This document shows, one piece after another, positions 1 through 8,248 of a stretch of DNA of 64,000 nt. Below the pieces are notes generated by a model. It did not search any database, was not told the DNA's origin, and was given only the letters and a program-made list of their open reading frames with translations. Position 1 is the first letter of the stretch. Each line of letters starts with the position of its first letter. Made by a program: the position numbers and the translations under genes. The stretch is from Agapanthus africanus (lineage: Eukaryota; Streptophyta; Magnoliopsida; Asparagales; Amaryllidaceae): assembly GCA_030015575.1 (NCBI GenBank), contig JASDDO010000016.1, forward strand, positions 179,984,815-180,048,814. Direction: 5' to 3'.

Positions 1-1121
1 TCAAGATGATAGTATGCTATCTGGTTTATCTTTATCATCATGTACTGCTTTAGGTGACCTTACGAGTCGCTATTGCACGTTGATAGAGCCCCAAGGATTC
101 TTGCTTGACTGCCAGCAGTATGAGGGCGATCATATACGTGGGAGCTGGGGTCTATAAGCACATCCTTAAAAGGTCCCTAGTCGTGGGAGTTTCGAGACAG
201 GGCATCGATACTCCAGAGTAGACTAGTGTATACAGTCGACACCCCGACGAGGGGCGGTGGCCGGTCTCACAAGCCACTGGTGTCAGTTGGTTCACCTAAG
301 ATGTATACAGGTGCTCATTGGGTTATGAGTACACCGGACAGGACTCGCCGGGAACATGCTAGTTGGTATTATACCTGACGTCAGATAGCAGTTCCCTGAT
401 GACATGTGTACAGGTTAGTTCATCGACCTGAGATCATCATTTGTCTCGTGTGAGTTCCCACCGTGCTTGGATTACTACCCTACCACGCTCAAAGGAGACG
501 TGCAAACAGGTTTTAGTTGGGTACAGTCCCGAGCCACATAGAGGCAGTGAGCGGATCTGCATGGGTTCGTCTCTCCCGGTATTGGGGGTGAGGTCGCGCT
601 GTGTCTAGGAGAGCCAGTACATGAAAGTCCTTGGCCAAGGCAGGAGATTTGCTGGTAGGTATTCCAGTAGTATCTCAGGGTGTTCTGGATTACACTCCGA
701 CACGACTTGTACCGCTTTTGGGGGTCTGACTTTTACCAACCCCCTAGGCCCACCATGCGATGCTCATAGACGAACGGACCGGACTGTACGGATATTGTCA
801 CTGACAGGCTCAGTAGGGTGTCAGGATGAGTTCGCTCATCGACGTCCCTTTTGGTCAATACCTGGTAGCCCGTTACGTATAGGCTAATACCTCTGACGTG
901 CTAGTGGTTAAATCCACAACCAAAGTATTGACGAGTCTTTAGAGTCCCCCACAGACCAGTTTCTCAAGTTTCGGGCGAAACGCTGTAGAGGCCGTATGGA
1001 GATATGGCAGGGTTCGATCAGATACGTGCGGTATTGCACGGATCGTGATCGGACGGATTTTACTAGCGGGCTTTGGTTTAAGCCTGATCCTAGTATTATA
1101 GAGTGTAGATTTTGTCTCTTT

Positions 1122-1150
1122 GCATTTGTATTCAGTGGGAATACAAATGC
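1122..1150 (+). repeat. 11-bp perfect stem, 7-nt loop, in LTR C
   Basis: The arms 1122-1132 (GCATTTGTATT) and 1140-1150 are exact reverse complements around the loop CAGTGGG. The same stem with a different loop occurs in both LTRs of B (8249-8277 and its partner), so the stem is kept while the loop drifts. Confidence 0.7.
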
Positions 1151-1524
1151 GGGCATGTATATGCATCGCGGGGTTTTCCTGTAATTTATTACGGGATCAG
1201 TTTTCTGAAGTTCCGTTCCGGCCAGTTTTCCTTTGTTCCTTCACGACCGGATTTTTCCGATGGAGGGGTTTCTTGTAAATGAGGGCTTCATGATAGTTCT
1301 TTAATCATGAGATTCTTTTTAAGTCTCTTCCTTTGCATTAATGGTGATGAGAGTTGATTAGGATTTGATAAGGATTTTTGATGTGAGATTATTTGATCAT
1401 TATCTCCATATATTTGTTTATGCCTTTTTCCCTCCTCCATTATTATTCAAGGCCGGCCACTTGTGGGGAGATGAGAGAGGTTCATTTGGAGAGTGGAAAT
1501 TCTTCATCTCATTTTTCTTACACC

Positions 1525-1529
1525 AAAAA
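1525..1529. repeat. Target-site duplication of element A, left copy (AAAAA)
   Basis: AAAAA directly precedes the TGTTAG start of A and is repeated at 21662-21666 directly after the CA end of its 3' LTR. A homopolymer TSD is weak alone, but the LTR C sequence resumes right after it. Confidence 0.8.
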
Positions 1530-2243
1530 TGTTAGTTGTATGTATGCCCTAGAGGCCAGTATTGTACAGATGTTGTATATTATATTGGATTCTTGGACAT
1601 ATATAGAGATGACTTTCTTGCTCGATATGATAGTATGCTATCTGGTTACTCTTTATCTTAACATGTACACTAGTCTCTTTATACTGTTTCATAGTTACAT
1701 GTTGGTAAAGCCCTTAGGATGTGTACTTGACTACCTGGACTATGATGCAGATCATACTAGTGGGGACATGGTAGTCCATAAGTACATCCTTCAAGGTCCC
1801 TAGTCGTGGGTGTATCGAGACGGGGCATCGATATACCAGTGTAGACTAGCGTATACGCTTCTCGACCCATGTGATGGGCGATGGATGATCCCATATCCAT
1901 TGGTGTTTGACATCAGAAATGGTGTACGGGTGCTCAATGGAGACTGGGTACACTGGACGGACTCGCCGAGAACTCCCAGATGGTATTATACCTCACGTCA
2001 GATGGCAGTTCTTAGGTGACACTTGTACAGGATAGTCTGTAGACCCGAGATCGTCATAGAGTCTTGTGTGATTCCCACTGTGCTTTGATCTCCACCTTAC
2101 CACGTCCATAAGGGCGTGCAAAACGGTGGTCTTTGGGTACAGTCTCGAGTCACATGGAGGCAATGAGCGATAGGAGGGGTTTCGTCTCTCCCGGTATTGG
2201 GGGTTGATGTTGCGCTGTGCTCGATTGGCCGTAACAGGGAAGT

Positions 2244-2255
2244 CCCTGGCCAGGG
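2244..2255. repeat. GGCC-centred palindrome in family 1 LTR
   Basis: CCCTGGCCAGGG is a perfect 12-bp palindrome. Homologous sites in other copies keep the symmetry with other bases: CCTTGGCCAAGG (629-640, 47347-47358, 55753-55764) and CCATGGCCATGG (8766-8777, 16224-16235). Confidence 0.75.
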
Positions 2256-3091
2256 CTGATCAGAGATTTGCTGGTAAGTGTTACCAGTAGTTTCTCGACC
2301 CGTTACGAGCCTCACATCGGCACGACTTATCGGGTTATTGGGGTCTGACGTTTACCACCCCTAAACTTGATATGCGACATATCAGACGAAGAGACCGGAC
2401 TGTGCGGTAAGTGTTACTGGTCGGATTCGCAGGAGTGTGAGCGGGATAGCTCGTCGATCTTCTGATCGCTCAATACCCGGGTGGCCGTTACGTTTAGCAG
2501 ACCGCTTGCGGCTTGTGGATGCTTGATATGATCATCATCTGCTACCGGCGTATTGACGAGTCTTTAGAGTCCTACACAGAGGTTTCCTGGTTCAAGCGAA
2601 ACGAAATAGGAGCGCATATGAGATATGTGCAGGACCGAGAATGATGTGTGTATGTGATACCGCATTTCATTCTCGCGATATATGTTTCGATTGGTTATAT
2701 TCGATATGACCTAGTTATCGAATCATTGATTCGATAAATCGATACATTGAATACTAGTCGGTTATGTGCGACATGACCGGATCATTGAATCAAATGTTGA
2801 TTTAATGATTTAATGTATAATTATATATTTGATATATTACTTTGCATTAACTAGTATTGGTTCACTTTAAACGGATTTTTCTCACTTGGATTGCACATTG
2901 TATATGTGATATACTTTTGTGCACTTTTTGTATCATGTTTGATGATACTTGATCATTTAGTTAAGTGTATAGAATTAATCCATGGTTAATTTGATAATTA
3001 GGGTTTTGCATATTCATTTATTTATTTATTTGTTTATTTATTTATTTGAAATGGATTAAGATAAGAATGGTGGCTTTATTTGTTTTATGTT

Positions 3092-3104
3092 GAAGCTTCA
3101 TGAA
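3092..3104 (+). promoter_or_regulatory. Three-unit heat-shock-like element in LTR A
   Basis: GAA (3092-3094), TTC (3097-3099) and GAA (3102-3104) alternate with exact 2-nt spacers, matching the nGAAnnTTCnnGAAn consensus. It recurs at the same site in the 3' LTR (21013-21025), D (23408-23420) and G (29673-29685). The site is extended to four units in E (25686-25703, 36012-36029). Function is inferred from the consensus only. Confidence 0.5.
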
Positions 3105-3196
3105 GCTTTGACTTTGCTAACCATTCTTGTCTTCATGCTTAACCCTAACCCACTCAAATCACCATGGTTTATTCTCTACACTTAACCCTAGTTTAA

Positions 3197-3248
3197 GTTA
3201 TGATAAGTATTGTTTTTCTATTTCTTTTTTAATAGAACTTATCATAAC
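3197..3248. repeat. 12-bp inverted repeat in LTR A
   Basis: GTTATGATAAGT (3197-3208) is exactly reverse-complementary to 3237-3248 across a T-rich 28-nt loop. The 3' LTR has the same pair and solo LTR D keeps the core of it (TATGATAAGT type). Confidence 0.6.
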
Positions 3249-3740
3249 CATGATCTTCTTCTTCTTCTTCAAGCTTGCTACTCCAATGGCAACTTGAGCA
3301 AAAGTGAGAGAATTCCAAATCTAAAGTGAACCCATCTCCTATTTCTTCACCCTCTACCTCTTGCCAAGTTGTTTTGGGTGTTCTCTTCACAAGTTTCACT
3401 ACTTTGTGAAGTCGGAGCTTGAGCTTGTGCAACCTCGACGTAGATCGTCTTTGACACGAAGCCGACGACCTATTCCGCATATTATTCCGATGAAGCCTTC
3501 AAGAGAGTCCAAGGTTCAAGATGGACAGCGAGGAGACTTCGTTGCGGAGCCGTGGAGGTGGATATCCGGATCTTCAAAGGTTGTAATTTCCGTATACTTA
3601 TAGTTAAGTGTTAACTAGCTTTTTCTTTTCGCCTAAAATTCTAGCAACGATCCGTAGTCTAGGGTTTCTCGGCACAAAATTTTAAAATTGGCATGTCCGA
3701 TGCCTTGTGAGACCTTACTAGAGTGCCTAGGAACCTTTCA

Positions 3741-3753
3741 CTGGTATCAGAGC
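3741..3753 (+). promoter_or_regulatory. Primer-binding site of element A (initiator Met-tRNA)
   Basis: TGGTATCAGAGC at 3742-3753 follows the LTR end after one base and matches the usual plant copia PBS complementary to the 3' end of initiator methionine tRNA. Confidence 0.9.
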
Positions 3754-3940
3754 CTAGCTAGAGCCTTAGGCGAAGTCCCGACGGAATTTGAAGTCCGAAC
3801 GAACCCGAAACCCCGAATCAAACTTGCTCTCTGTCCAGATTTTAAAATTGTGGATTTTTCAAGATTAAAAATATCCAGAAAATCAAGCAGGGTTTTCTAG
3901 GAATTACTGTAAAATTCGTGGACCTAATTCCACTTTACCA

Positions 3941-3985
3941 CCGCCCTTCCGCGGCACGAGCATGGCTCGTGCGGCGGAAGCGCGG
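3941..3985 (+). repeat. GC-rich hairpin about 200 nt after the PBS (A)
   Basis: Arms 3941-3961 and 3965-3985 (21 nt each) are complementary at 19 of 21 positions around an ATG loop, in otherwise AT-leaning sequence. Hairpins of the same kind sit at the same distance from the LTR in B (14607-14653), E (35115-35163), H (45401-45447) and I (54004-54049). Confidence 0.7.
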
Positions 3986-4277
3986 CCGTTTTGTCGTGTT
4001 GTGAAGTGTTGGTTGCACAGTAACTCATAAAATACAGTGCTGGTTTTCCTGGGTATTTTTAATAATTTTTCAAGAGTTGAATTTTTAGCAGTTGTTTTGG
4101 GGATTCGGAGTTTCGATCGGAATATCAAATTTTGTCTGTGTGGCTTTCCGGATAATTTCCAGAATATGTTAAAAAGTTCGACCGGATATAAATACCCAAC
4201 TTTTCCCCTGTCGGGAAATTTCCATGTGTTGGATTTTTCCGTAGTTTAACGACGTTTTAAGTAGTGCAAGTAACGCG

Positions 4278-4307
4278 ATGGACCCTCTAGAAGACAACAA
4301 ACCTTAA
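4278..4307 (+). other. Conserved 9-codon ORF in leader
   Basis: ATG, eight further codons (MDPLEDNKP) and TAA. The same ATG and TAA are kept in the homologous leaders of H (about 45109-45138) and I (about 53568-53597); E has GTG in place of ATG. It could be a small upstream ORF or the relic start of a lost gag. I cannot choose between them. Confidence 0.35.
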
Positions 4308-5054
4308 CTCGCTTATGTGACCGTCTTGAACTGCCCTTTGAACCTTCGGGTTTGGGGCAGTACGGCGTGCCACATGTGAGGCGTTGGCTTGACCCTTCTA
4401 CGGCTGGACCGTTGGTACTGAGGCACGAACGGAATGTTGTTATACTTGTTTCATGTGTTGATCTGTATCGGGAAAACTTGGGTGTTCGATTGTTCGATCG
4501 AAAAGTTTAACATTTTCTGTTTATCTGGAATGGGATACAATAATTGGAATTCACAAAAGTTATGTGATAACTGAATGAATGTTATGAATTTAGCAGTTTA
4601 GTCCCATATGATATTGAAAAGAGTTTTCGATAATGAGACTAAAATGCGGGATTTATATCTGTTAGGCATGCGATGTCTAAAGGAGTTGCGGATTCCAATT
4701 GTTGTAGTTTTACACTTTCTTTTCTGTGACCGTAAGTGTAGTATGTTCATATCACCGGTTTCGTTGCTATACGTCAACGACAATTGGGGTATGCATACTT
4801 GCTTACGTTGATGACATGTGATGTTATGTGTTGCTGGATATGTTATATTGGATCGTCGTATTCGAATAGCCGGGGGTTTTTATGTGAGATGACTGTTTTT
4901 CATTTTCATTCATGTAAAAACTTGTATGTAATATTCTTTTATTTGGGGCACTTCCAGGTAGCGGAAGATGTCACCCTTTGTATATTATTTACTTTTCCGC
5001 ATTAGGATAGACCCAAGGAGGGGAGCACAAGTAACCGGGTTCTGGGGTCCAGTG

Positions 5055-5088
5055 GGAGACCAACTCGAGGAGTCGAGTCCGGGTCTCC
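5055..5088 (+). repeat. Nested leader hairpin (A)
   Basis: The outer stem GGAGACC (5055-5061) pairs with 5082-5088 and the inner stem ACTCGA (5063-5068) pairs with 5073-5078. In E the inner stem is TCTCGA/TCGAGA (about 33700-33735), a compensated change. Confidence 0.6.
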
Positions 5089-5540
5089 TAACCCTAGAAT
5101 TGGCAGGGTTGCTTGCCGCTCTCGTAGGGGTCTAGGGGTGTGGGATTGGCTATTCATTACGACCGTGGAATCCATGTTTTATACTGGCTCGTATTGAAAA
5201 CACGGACGTCCTAGTATATCCAATATTTCATATGAATATTCTGCTGCGATATCTGTGATGCGTTTCTGTGATGGATTTAGTATATGATATATATGATATA
5301 TTATATAGACGTTACGTATGTTTTACACCCGCGCTAGCCCTGCCCTGCTCTGTCGTTAGTTACCTAACCTAACGGTGCACGAGAGGACATCGAGGCGAAT
5401 GCGGATGGCATAAGTGTACGTCATATCTATCTGTGATGTTTAGGTATTTAAATGATGGGACTTCATTAGTGTGATTAATGAAAGATAAGAAACCTAAGAT
5501 GTTGTAGAATCGAATTTTAAAATAAAACAGGTAGCTACAG

Positions 5541-5643
5541 TTCTTGCTTTGCACAGCGGTATATATGATATACCCTGCACCTTATTCGATGAGGAAAGGA
5601 CCGAGATCCCTTCACCGGGAGTGACTCCTTTAGCGATAACTGG
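5541..5643 (+). repeat. Leader stem-loop module, copy 1 (A)
   Basis: The module begins TTGCTTTGCACAGCG. It continues with a 7-bp stem (GGTATAT/ATATACC, 5558-5574), then a CCTTAT/ATGAGG stem and an AAGG/CCTT stem, and ends GTGACTCCTTTAGC. Copy 2 lies 143 nt downstream with compensated differences. Two copies also occur in B (13195-13305, 13345-13440), E (33090-33190, 33235-33330), H (43290-43390, 43437-43530) and I (51785-51880, 51930-52030). Confidence 0.7.
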
Positions 5644-5683
5644 CAGATGCTACAGACTCGGTTTGCTTTTGACTGCTTTTGGG

Positions 5684-5783
5684 TTTTTGCTTTGCACAGC
5701 GATATATATGATATATCCCGCACCTCATTCGACGAGGAAAGGACCGAGATCCCTTCGCCAGGAGTGACTCCTTTAGCAAAACT
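5684..5783 (+). repeat. Leader stem-loop module, copy 2 (A)
   Basis: Second copy of the module at 5541-5643. Its first stem is GATATAT/ATATATC (5701-5717), so the second G:C pair of copy 1 has become A:T on both sides. Confidence 0.7.
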
Positions 5784-5919
5784 AGAAAAGCCTCAAAATC
5801 ACTCCATTTCAAAACTTCATTTGATTCTACAACGATATCAAGTTCATTACGCTCATGGTTTTTATGAAAAACCTGCGTAGCCCTCCGTCATTTCAGATAA
5901 GTAGTAGTTAGTATTCGTG

Positions 5920-6130
5920 CTGCGTTTGTTGGCCTTTGTCAAGGCGCAGTGTGCGGTAGCTAACTGGTGCTTATCTGTTTATGCATATGATGCAGATTGG
6001 ATTAGGGTAGTCGTGCGACCTTGTTGGCCTTTGTTAAGGGCCGTGCGGGTGGGTTTATTTCGATCAAGAAATGACGGGTTGAACTTGACTAGCATCCTAT
6101 GGTTTGTTGGCCTTTGTCAAGGTCATAGGA
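5920..6130 (+). repeat. Three hairpins around a repeated 20-nt core (A)
   Basis: The core TTTGTTGGCCTTTGTCAAGG or a near copy lies at 5925-5944, 6020-6039 and 6103-6122, spaced 95 and 83 nt. Each core is bracketed by different but complementary arms. These are CTGCG/CGCAG at 5920-5949, a 9-bp stem with wobbles and one mismatch at 6012-6047, and TCCTATG/CATAGGA at 6095-6130. Equivalent arrays occur in B, E, H and I with other core and arm sequences. Confidence 0.75.
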
Positions 6131-6313
6131 GGTTAGGGGCAAAATATTATCGGGAATTTCAAGTGTTGAAATTTGCAATGAGATTGCATACCTTCTATGA
6201 GATAGTTGGATCCCGATACCCACTGCGAGTAAGAGTTACTCCTGGGAGAGTTTTACACATTGCAATTAGCCGATCAAGTAGGTGTCTAGAAAGGTGTTAA
6301 CGAGGTTACGCCT

Positions 6314-6389
6314 CTGGGAAAACGAGGTTTACATTAATTAGGTTCGTGCGAAAGCACGAACCTAATTAATGTAAACCTCGTTTTCCCAG
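6314..6389 (+). repeat. 36-bp perfect palindrome with GAAA loop
   Basis: 6314-6349 and 6354-6389 are exact reverse complements separated by GAAA. In H and I the same place has only a short stem (CCGTGC/GCACGG) around the GAAA; the long second arm is unique to A. Confidence 0.9.
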
Positions 6390-6571
6390 GGGGACCTCCC
6401 TCAAAGTACCGACACTGGCCTGGCTGAAAGATTGGCGAACTTGTAGTGTGTAATTAATCCCGGCTAGTCTTTCCTTTTAGGGTTTGGAGGAAGATTTGAT
6501 AAAAAGCAGTGGGAGCCATCCTGATTAGATAAGATAAAAACCAATCTGATCTTGCACGAGCATAGGCTAAA

Positions 6572-7405
6572 GTGTTTTCTTCTCTCTCTCTCCAGGTAGC
6601 GACCAGTTCATGCCTTAATCAAGATAATAATATGGATGTATTGACCGAACCCGCATGTTATACTGTGCTGGGGAACTTTGGTTCCGTTCATTCTTATAAG
6701 AGTTATAGGAATGAACAGGATATAGGGGAATACCAGGATTCCCATGCCACCCGAATGAAGAAAGTACATGTTGATGCATTTTCTTCGGGTGTATTCATTA
6801 CTGAGAACTGTTTCTCCATTTGCTCTACGTCCTGGGTATTAGATACCGGGTCAGGATCCCATATATGTAATCAGTTACATGGGCTTAGGAAAGGTAGAGA
6901 ACTTGGAGAAGGTGATAAAGACATTAGAGTTGGAAATGGTGCAATTGTTGCAGCTAAGACTGTCAGGGAATATCACCTTGTATTACCAACTGGTAATACA
7001 TTGGTTCTGAACGAATGCTATTACATGCCGAACCTGATATGCAACATTATATCGGTTTCTTTATTAAGTAAAGAGGGATATAATTTTGCATTACAGGACA
7101 ATGTTATGAACATTTTCCGTAACCAAAAGTTGGTTGGATCAGGCACGTTATGCAATGGCATTTATGTTCTAAATCAATCAACAGTTCTGAGCATAACAAA
7201 CACACACAAGAGGAAGAGTTCTGAACTCAACGAATCCTTCTTGTGGCATTGTAGACTGGGTCACATCAATGCGACACGACTTGCTAAGTTGCATAAAGAT
7301 GGATATTTAAATCCGTTTGAATTTTCATCTTATGACACTTGCCAGTCATGTCTCAAAGGCAAGATGACCAAAACTCCGTTTACGGGACACGGAGAAAGAG
7401 TTACC
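6572..7405 (+). CDS. Copia pol, 5' part: protease and GAG-pre-integrase domain (interrupted by B)
   Basis: The open frame runs to 7405, where element B begins; the apparent stop just after is B's LTR. At about residues 91-100 lies the aspartic protease signature DTGSG, within SWVLDTGSGSHICN. A His-Cys type pre-integrase region follows (about residues 221-270: LWHCRLGHINATRLAKLH, then CQSCLKGKMTKTPF), which precedes integrase in copia polyproteins. The ATG at 6572 is arbitrary because an upstream gag portion is normally fused here and is missing. The protease would cleave the polyprotein inside virus-like particles. The frame is the same on both sides of the insertion (TSD TTACC), so before B arrived it continued directly into the integrase at 16958. 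It is now disrupted and presumably non-functional. Confidence 0.9.
7401..7405. repeat. Target-site duplication of element B, left copy (TTACC)
   Basis: TTACC precedes B's terminal TGTTAG and is repeated at 16958-16962 after B's terminal CAACA. Confidence 0.95.
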
Positions 7406-7920
7406 TGTTAGTCTACGCTAGCGCCCCGGCAGTCTACAGACGCCAAATGCGGAACAAAAACTTTTAAACTTGGCGCTATCGTATACTTTAACTCGGATCT
7501 GCCATTATTGCTAAACTAACAAACTGTAAAGAGTGTAGAATGGTTATACCGAACGATCCGAGTCCTTCGTTCTTCAACCATCATCCCACGCTCCATTGCG
7601 GCTGCTCCGATCTCGTCGATCTCCGATCTCCTCGTCGAGGTGGCACCACATGATCGGTTCTTTAAACGGGCTCCCGCCTCTGACTCGAGGCAACTCGATC
7701 GTCAAGTTTGCTAAAAGAGACGACCAAGATTGATGTAGAGAATGAGTAGATGACTTTGTCTCACTTCGTCCAAATCCGTGGACGATCGGTTAATGAAGTT
7801 GCCGTGGAAATCGGGTGATGGAATGAAATGAACTGTAAAATTCCATACACCCCGAATACTATCATAATCTTTTTCCAATGAATCAAGTGAGAGTCTTTTT
7901 GAGGAGAGAGAGGGGGCCGG

Positions 7921-7930
7921 CCTCTTATAG
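7921..7930 (-). promoter_or_regulatory. TATA-like box in B LTR
   Basis: On the minus strand this reads CTATAAGAGG, about 150 nt downstream of the heat-shock element array and followed by a pyrimidine-rich CTCTCTC stretch suited to a plant transcription start. The partner is at 15379-15388. Confidence 0.5.
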
Positions 7931-8079
7931 CAAAGAGGGAGGTGACCGTAGGAGAGGGGGGTGACCATATGATAAATATCATATGTGAACACAAAACAAA
8001 TATCTTGCATAAAGATCTTAAGCTAAACAAGAAATGGTTGATATCAAAGCATGAGTCACACGACACCTCACCCAATCTA

Positions 8080-8102
8080 GAACCTTCTAGAACCTTCTAG
8101 AA
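8080..8102 (-). promoter_or_regulatory. Perfect five-unit heat-shock element in B 3' LTR
   Basis: GAA, TTC, GAA, TTC, GAA at 8080, 8085, 8090, 8095 and 8100, all separated by exactly 2 nt. This is the canonical binding array for heat-shock factor trimers. The heat-activated Arabidopsis copia element ONSEN carries heat-shock elements in its LTR. The identical array lies in the partner LTR at 15538-15560. Confidence 0.75.
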
Positions 8103-8248
8103 GCATGACTCACTCTCATCCAAGAAAAGATAAATCCGTCTTTAACCGAATGTTAAAAGACGGCTGATAGAAAACTGGAAACCGGCAACTTCCAAAAGTG
8201 ATCCTGAAACGAATTTCAGGACAACCCCGAAACTGTATAAATATACTC

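Larger units (their letters stand above)
1..1529 (+). mobile_element. Copia family 2 LTR (C), fragment 1 of 3
   Basis: This stretch reads as the reverse complement of the LTRs of element B (7406-9498 and 14864-16957), in the same order but with many substitutions and small gaps. Base 1 corresponds to a point about 100 bp inside the LTR, so its start lies outside the window. It stops at 1529, where element A is inserted. The same LTR resumes at 21667 and again at 24081. The three pieces total about 1.95 kb, which fits a B-like LTR of 2.1 kb. Whether C is a solo LTR or the 3' LTR of a larger element cannot be decided here, but no PBS follows its right end at 24310, so it is not a 5' LTR. The short open frames in it are incidental. 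Confidence 0.85.
1530..3740 (+). repeat. 5' LTR of element A
   Basis: The LTR starts TGTTAG and ends CTTTCA, followed at once by the primer-binding site. It matches 19451-21661 over its full length. It contains a GGCC-centred palindrome (2244-2255), an AT-rich stretch around 2700-2860, a TTTA-type microsatellite (about 3011-3050), a three-unit heat-shock-like motif (3092-3104) and a 12-bp inverted repeat (3197-3208 with 3237-3248). A CTT microsatellite lies near 3252-3270. The ORFs inside it are incidental. Confidence 0.95.
3754..6571 (+). other. Non-coding structured leader of element A (no gag found)
   Basis: About 2.8 kb between the PBS and the first pol ORF, where a copia element should encode gag. 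No long frame and no CCHC zinc knuckle is visible; the longest frame (5917-6300, 127 aa) resembles nothing and overlaps RNA-like hairpins. Visible structures in order are a GC-rich hairpin (3941-3985), a conserved 9-codon ORF (4278-4307) and a nested hairpin (5055-5088). Further on are two copies of a stem-loop module (5541-5643, 5684-5783), three hairpins (5920-6130) and a 36-bp palindrome (6314-6389). A pyrimidine run ending CAG/GT at about 6570-6596 looks like a 3' splice site at the start of the pol frame. Homologous leaders occur in E, H and I, and an analogous one occurs in B. Confidence 0.75.

Noticed and set aside
1810..2019. A 69-aa ORF beginning MYRDGASIYQ that recurs many times in the window (for example 1810, 19731, 22132, 39153 and 47581)
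   Set aside because: It lies inside family 1 LTRs and recurs only because the LTR does. It carries no domain, and other LTR copies break it.
3121..3190. AACCCTAACCC-like words as an interstitial telomere repeat
   Set aside because: Only one or two partial units occur per LTR, without a tandem run.
5920..6130. Three regularly spaced 20-nt repeats as a possible CRISPR-like array
   Set aside because: This is a plant retrotransposon leader with only three units. The spacers are conserved between elements and the repeats sit in hairpin loops, so CRISPR does not apply.
5917..6300. 127-aa ORF in the leader of A as a candidate gag or accessory gene
   Set aside because: It overlaps the three-hairpin array, resembles no Gag or zinc knuckle, and the homologous frames in H and I are only partly open.
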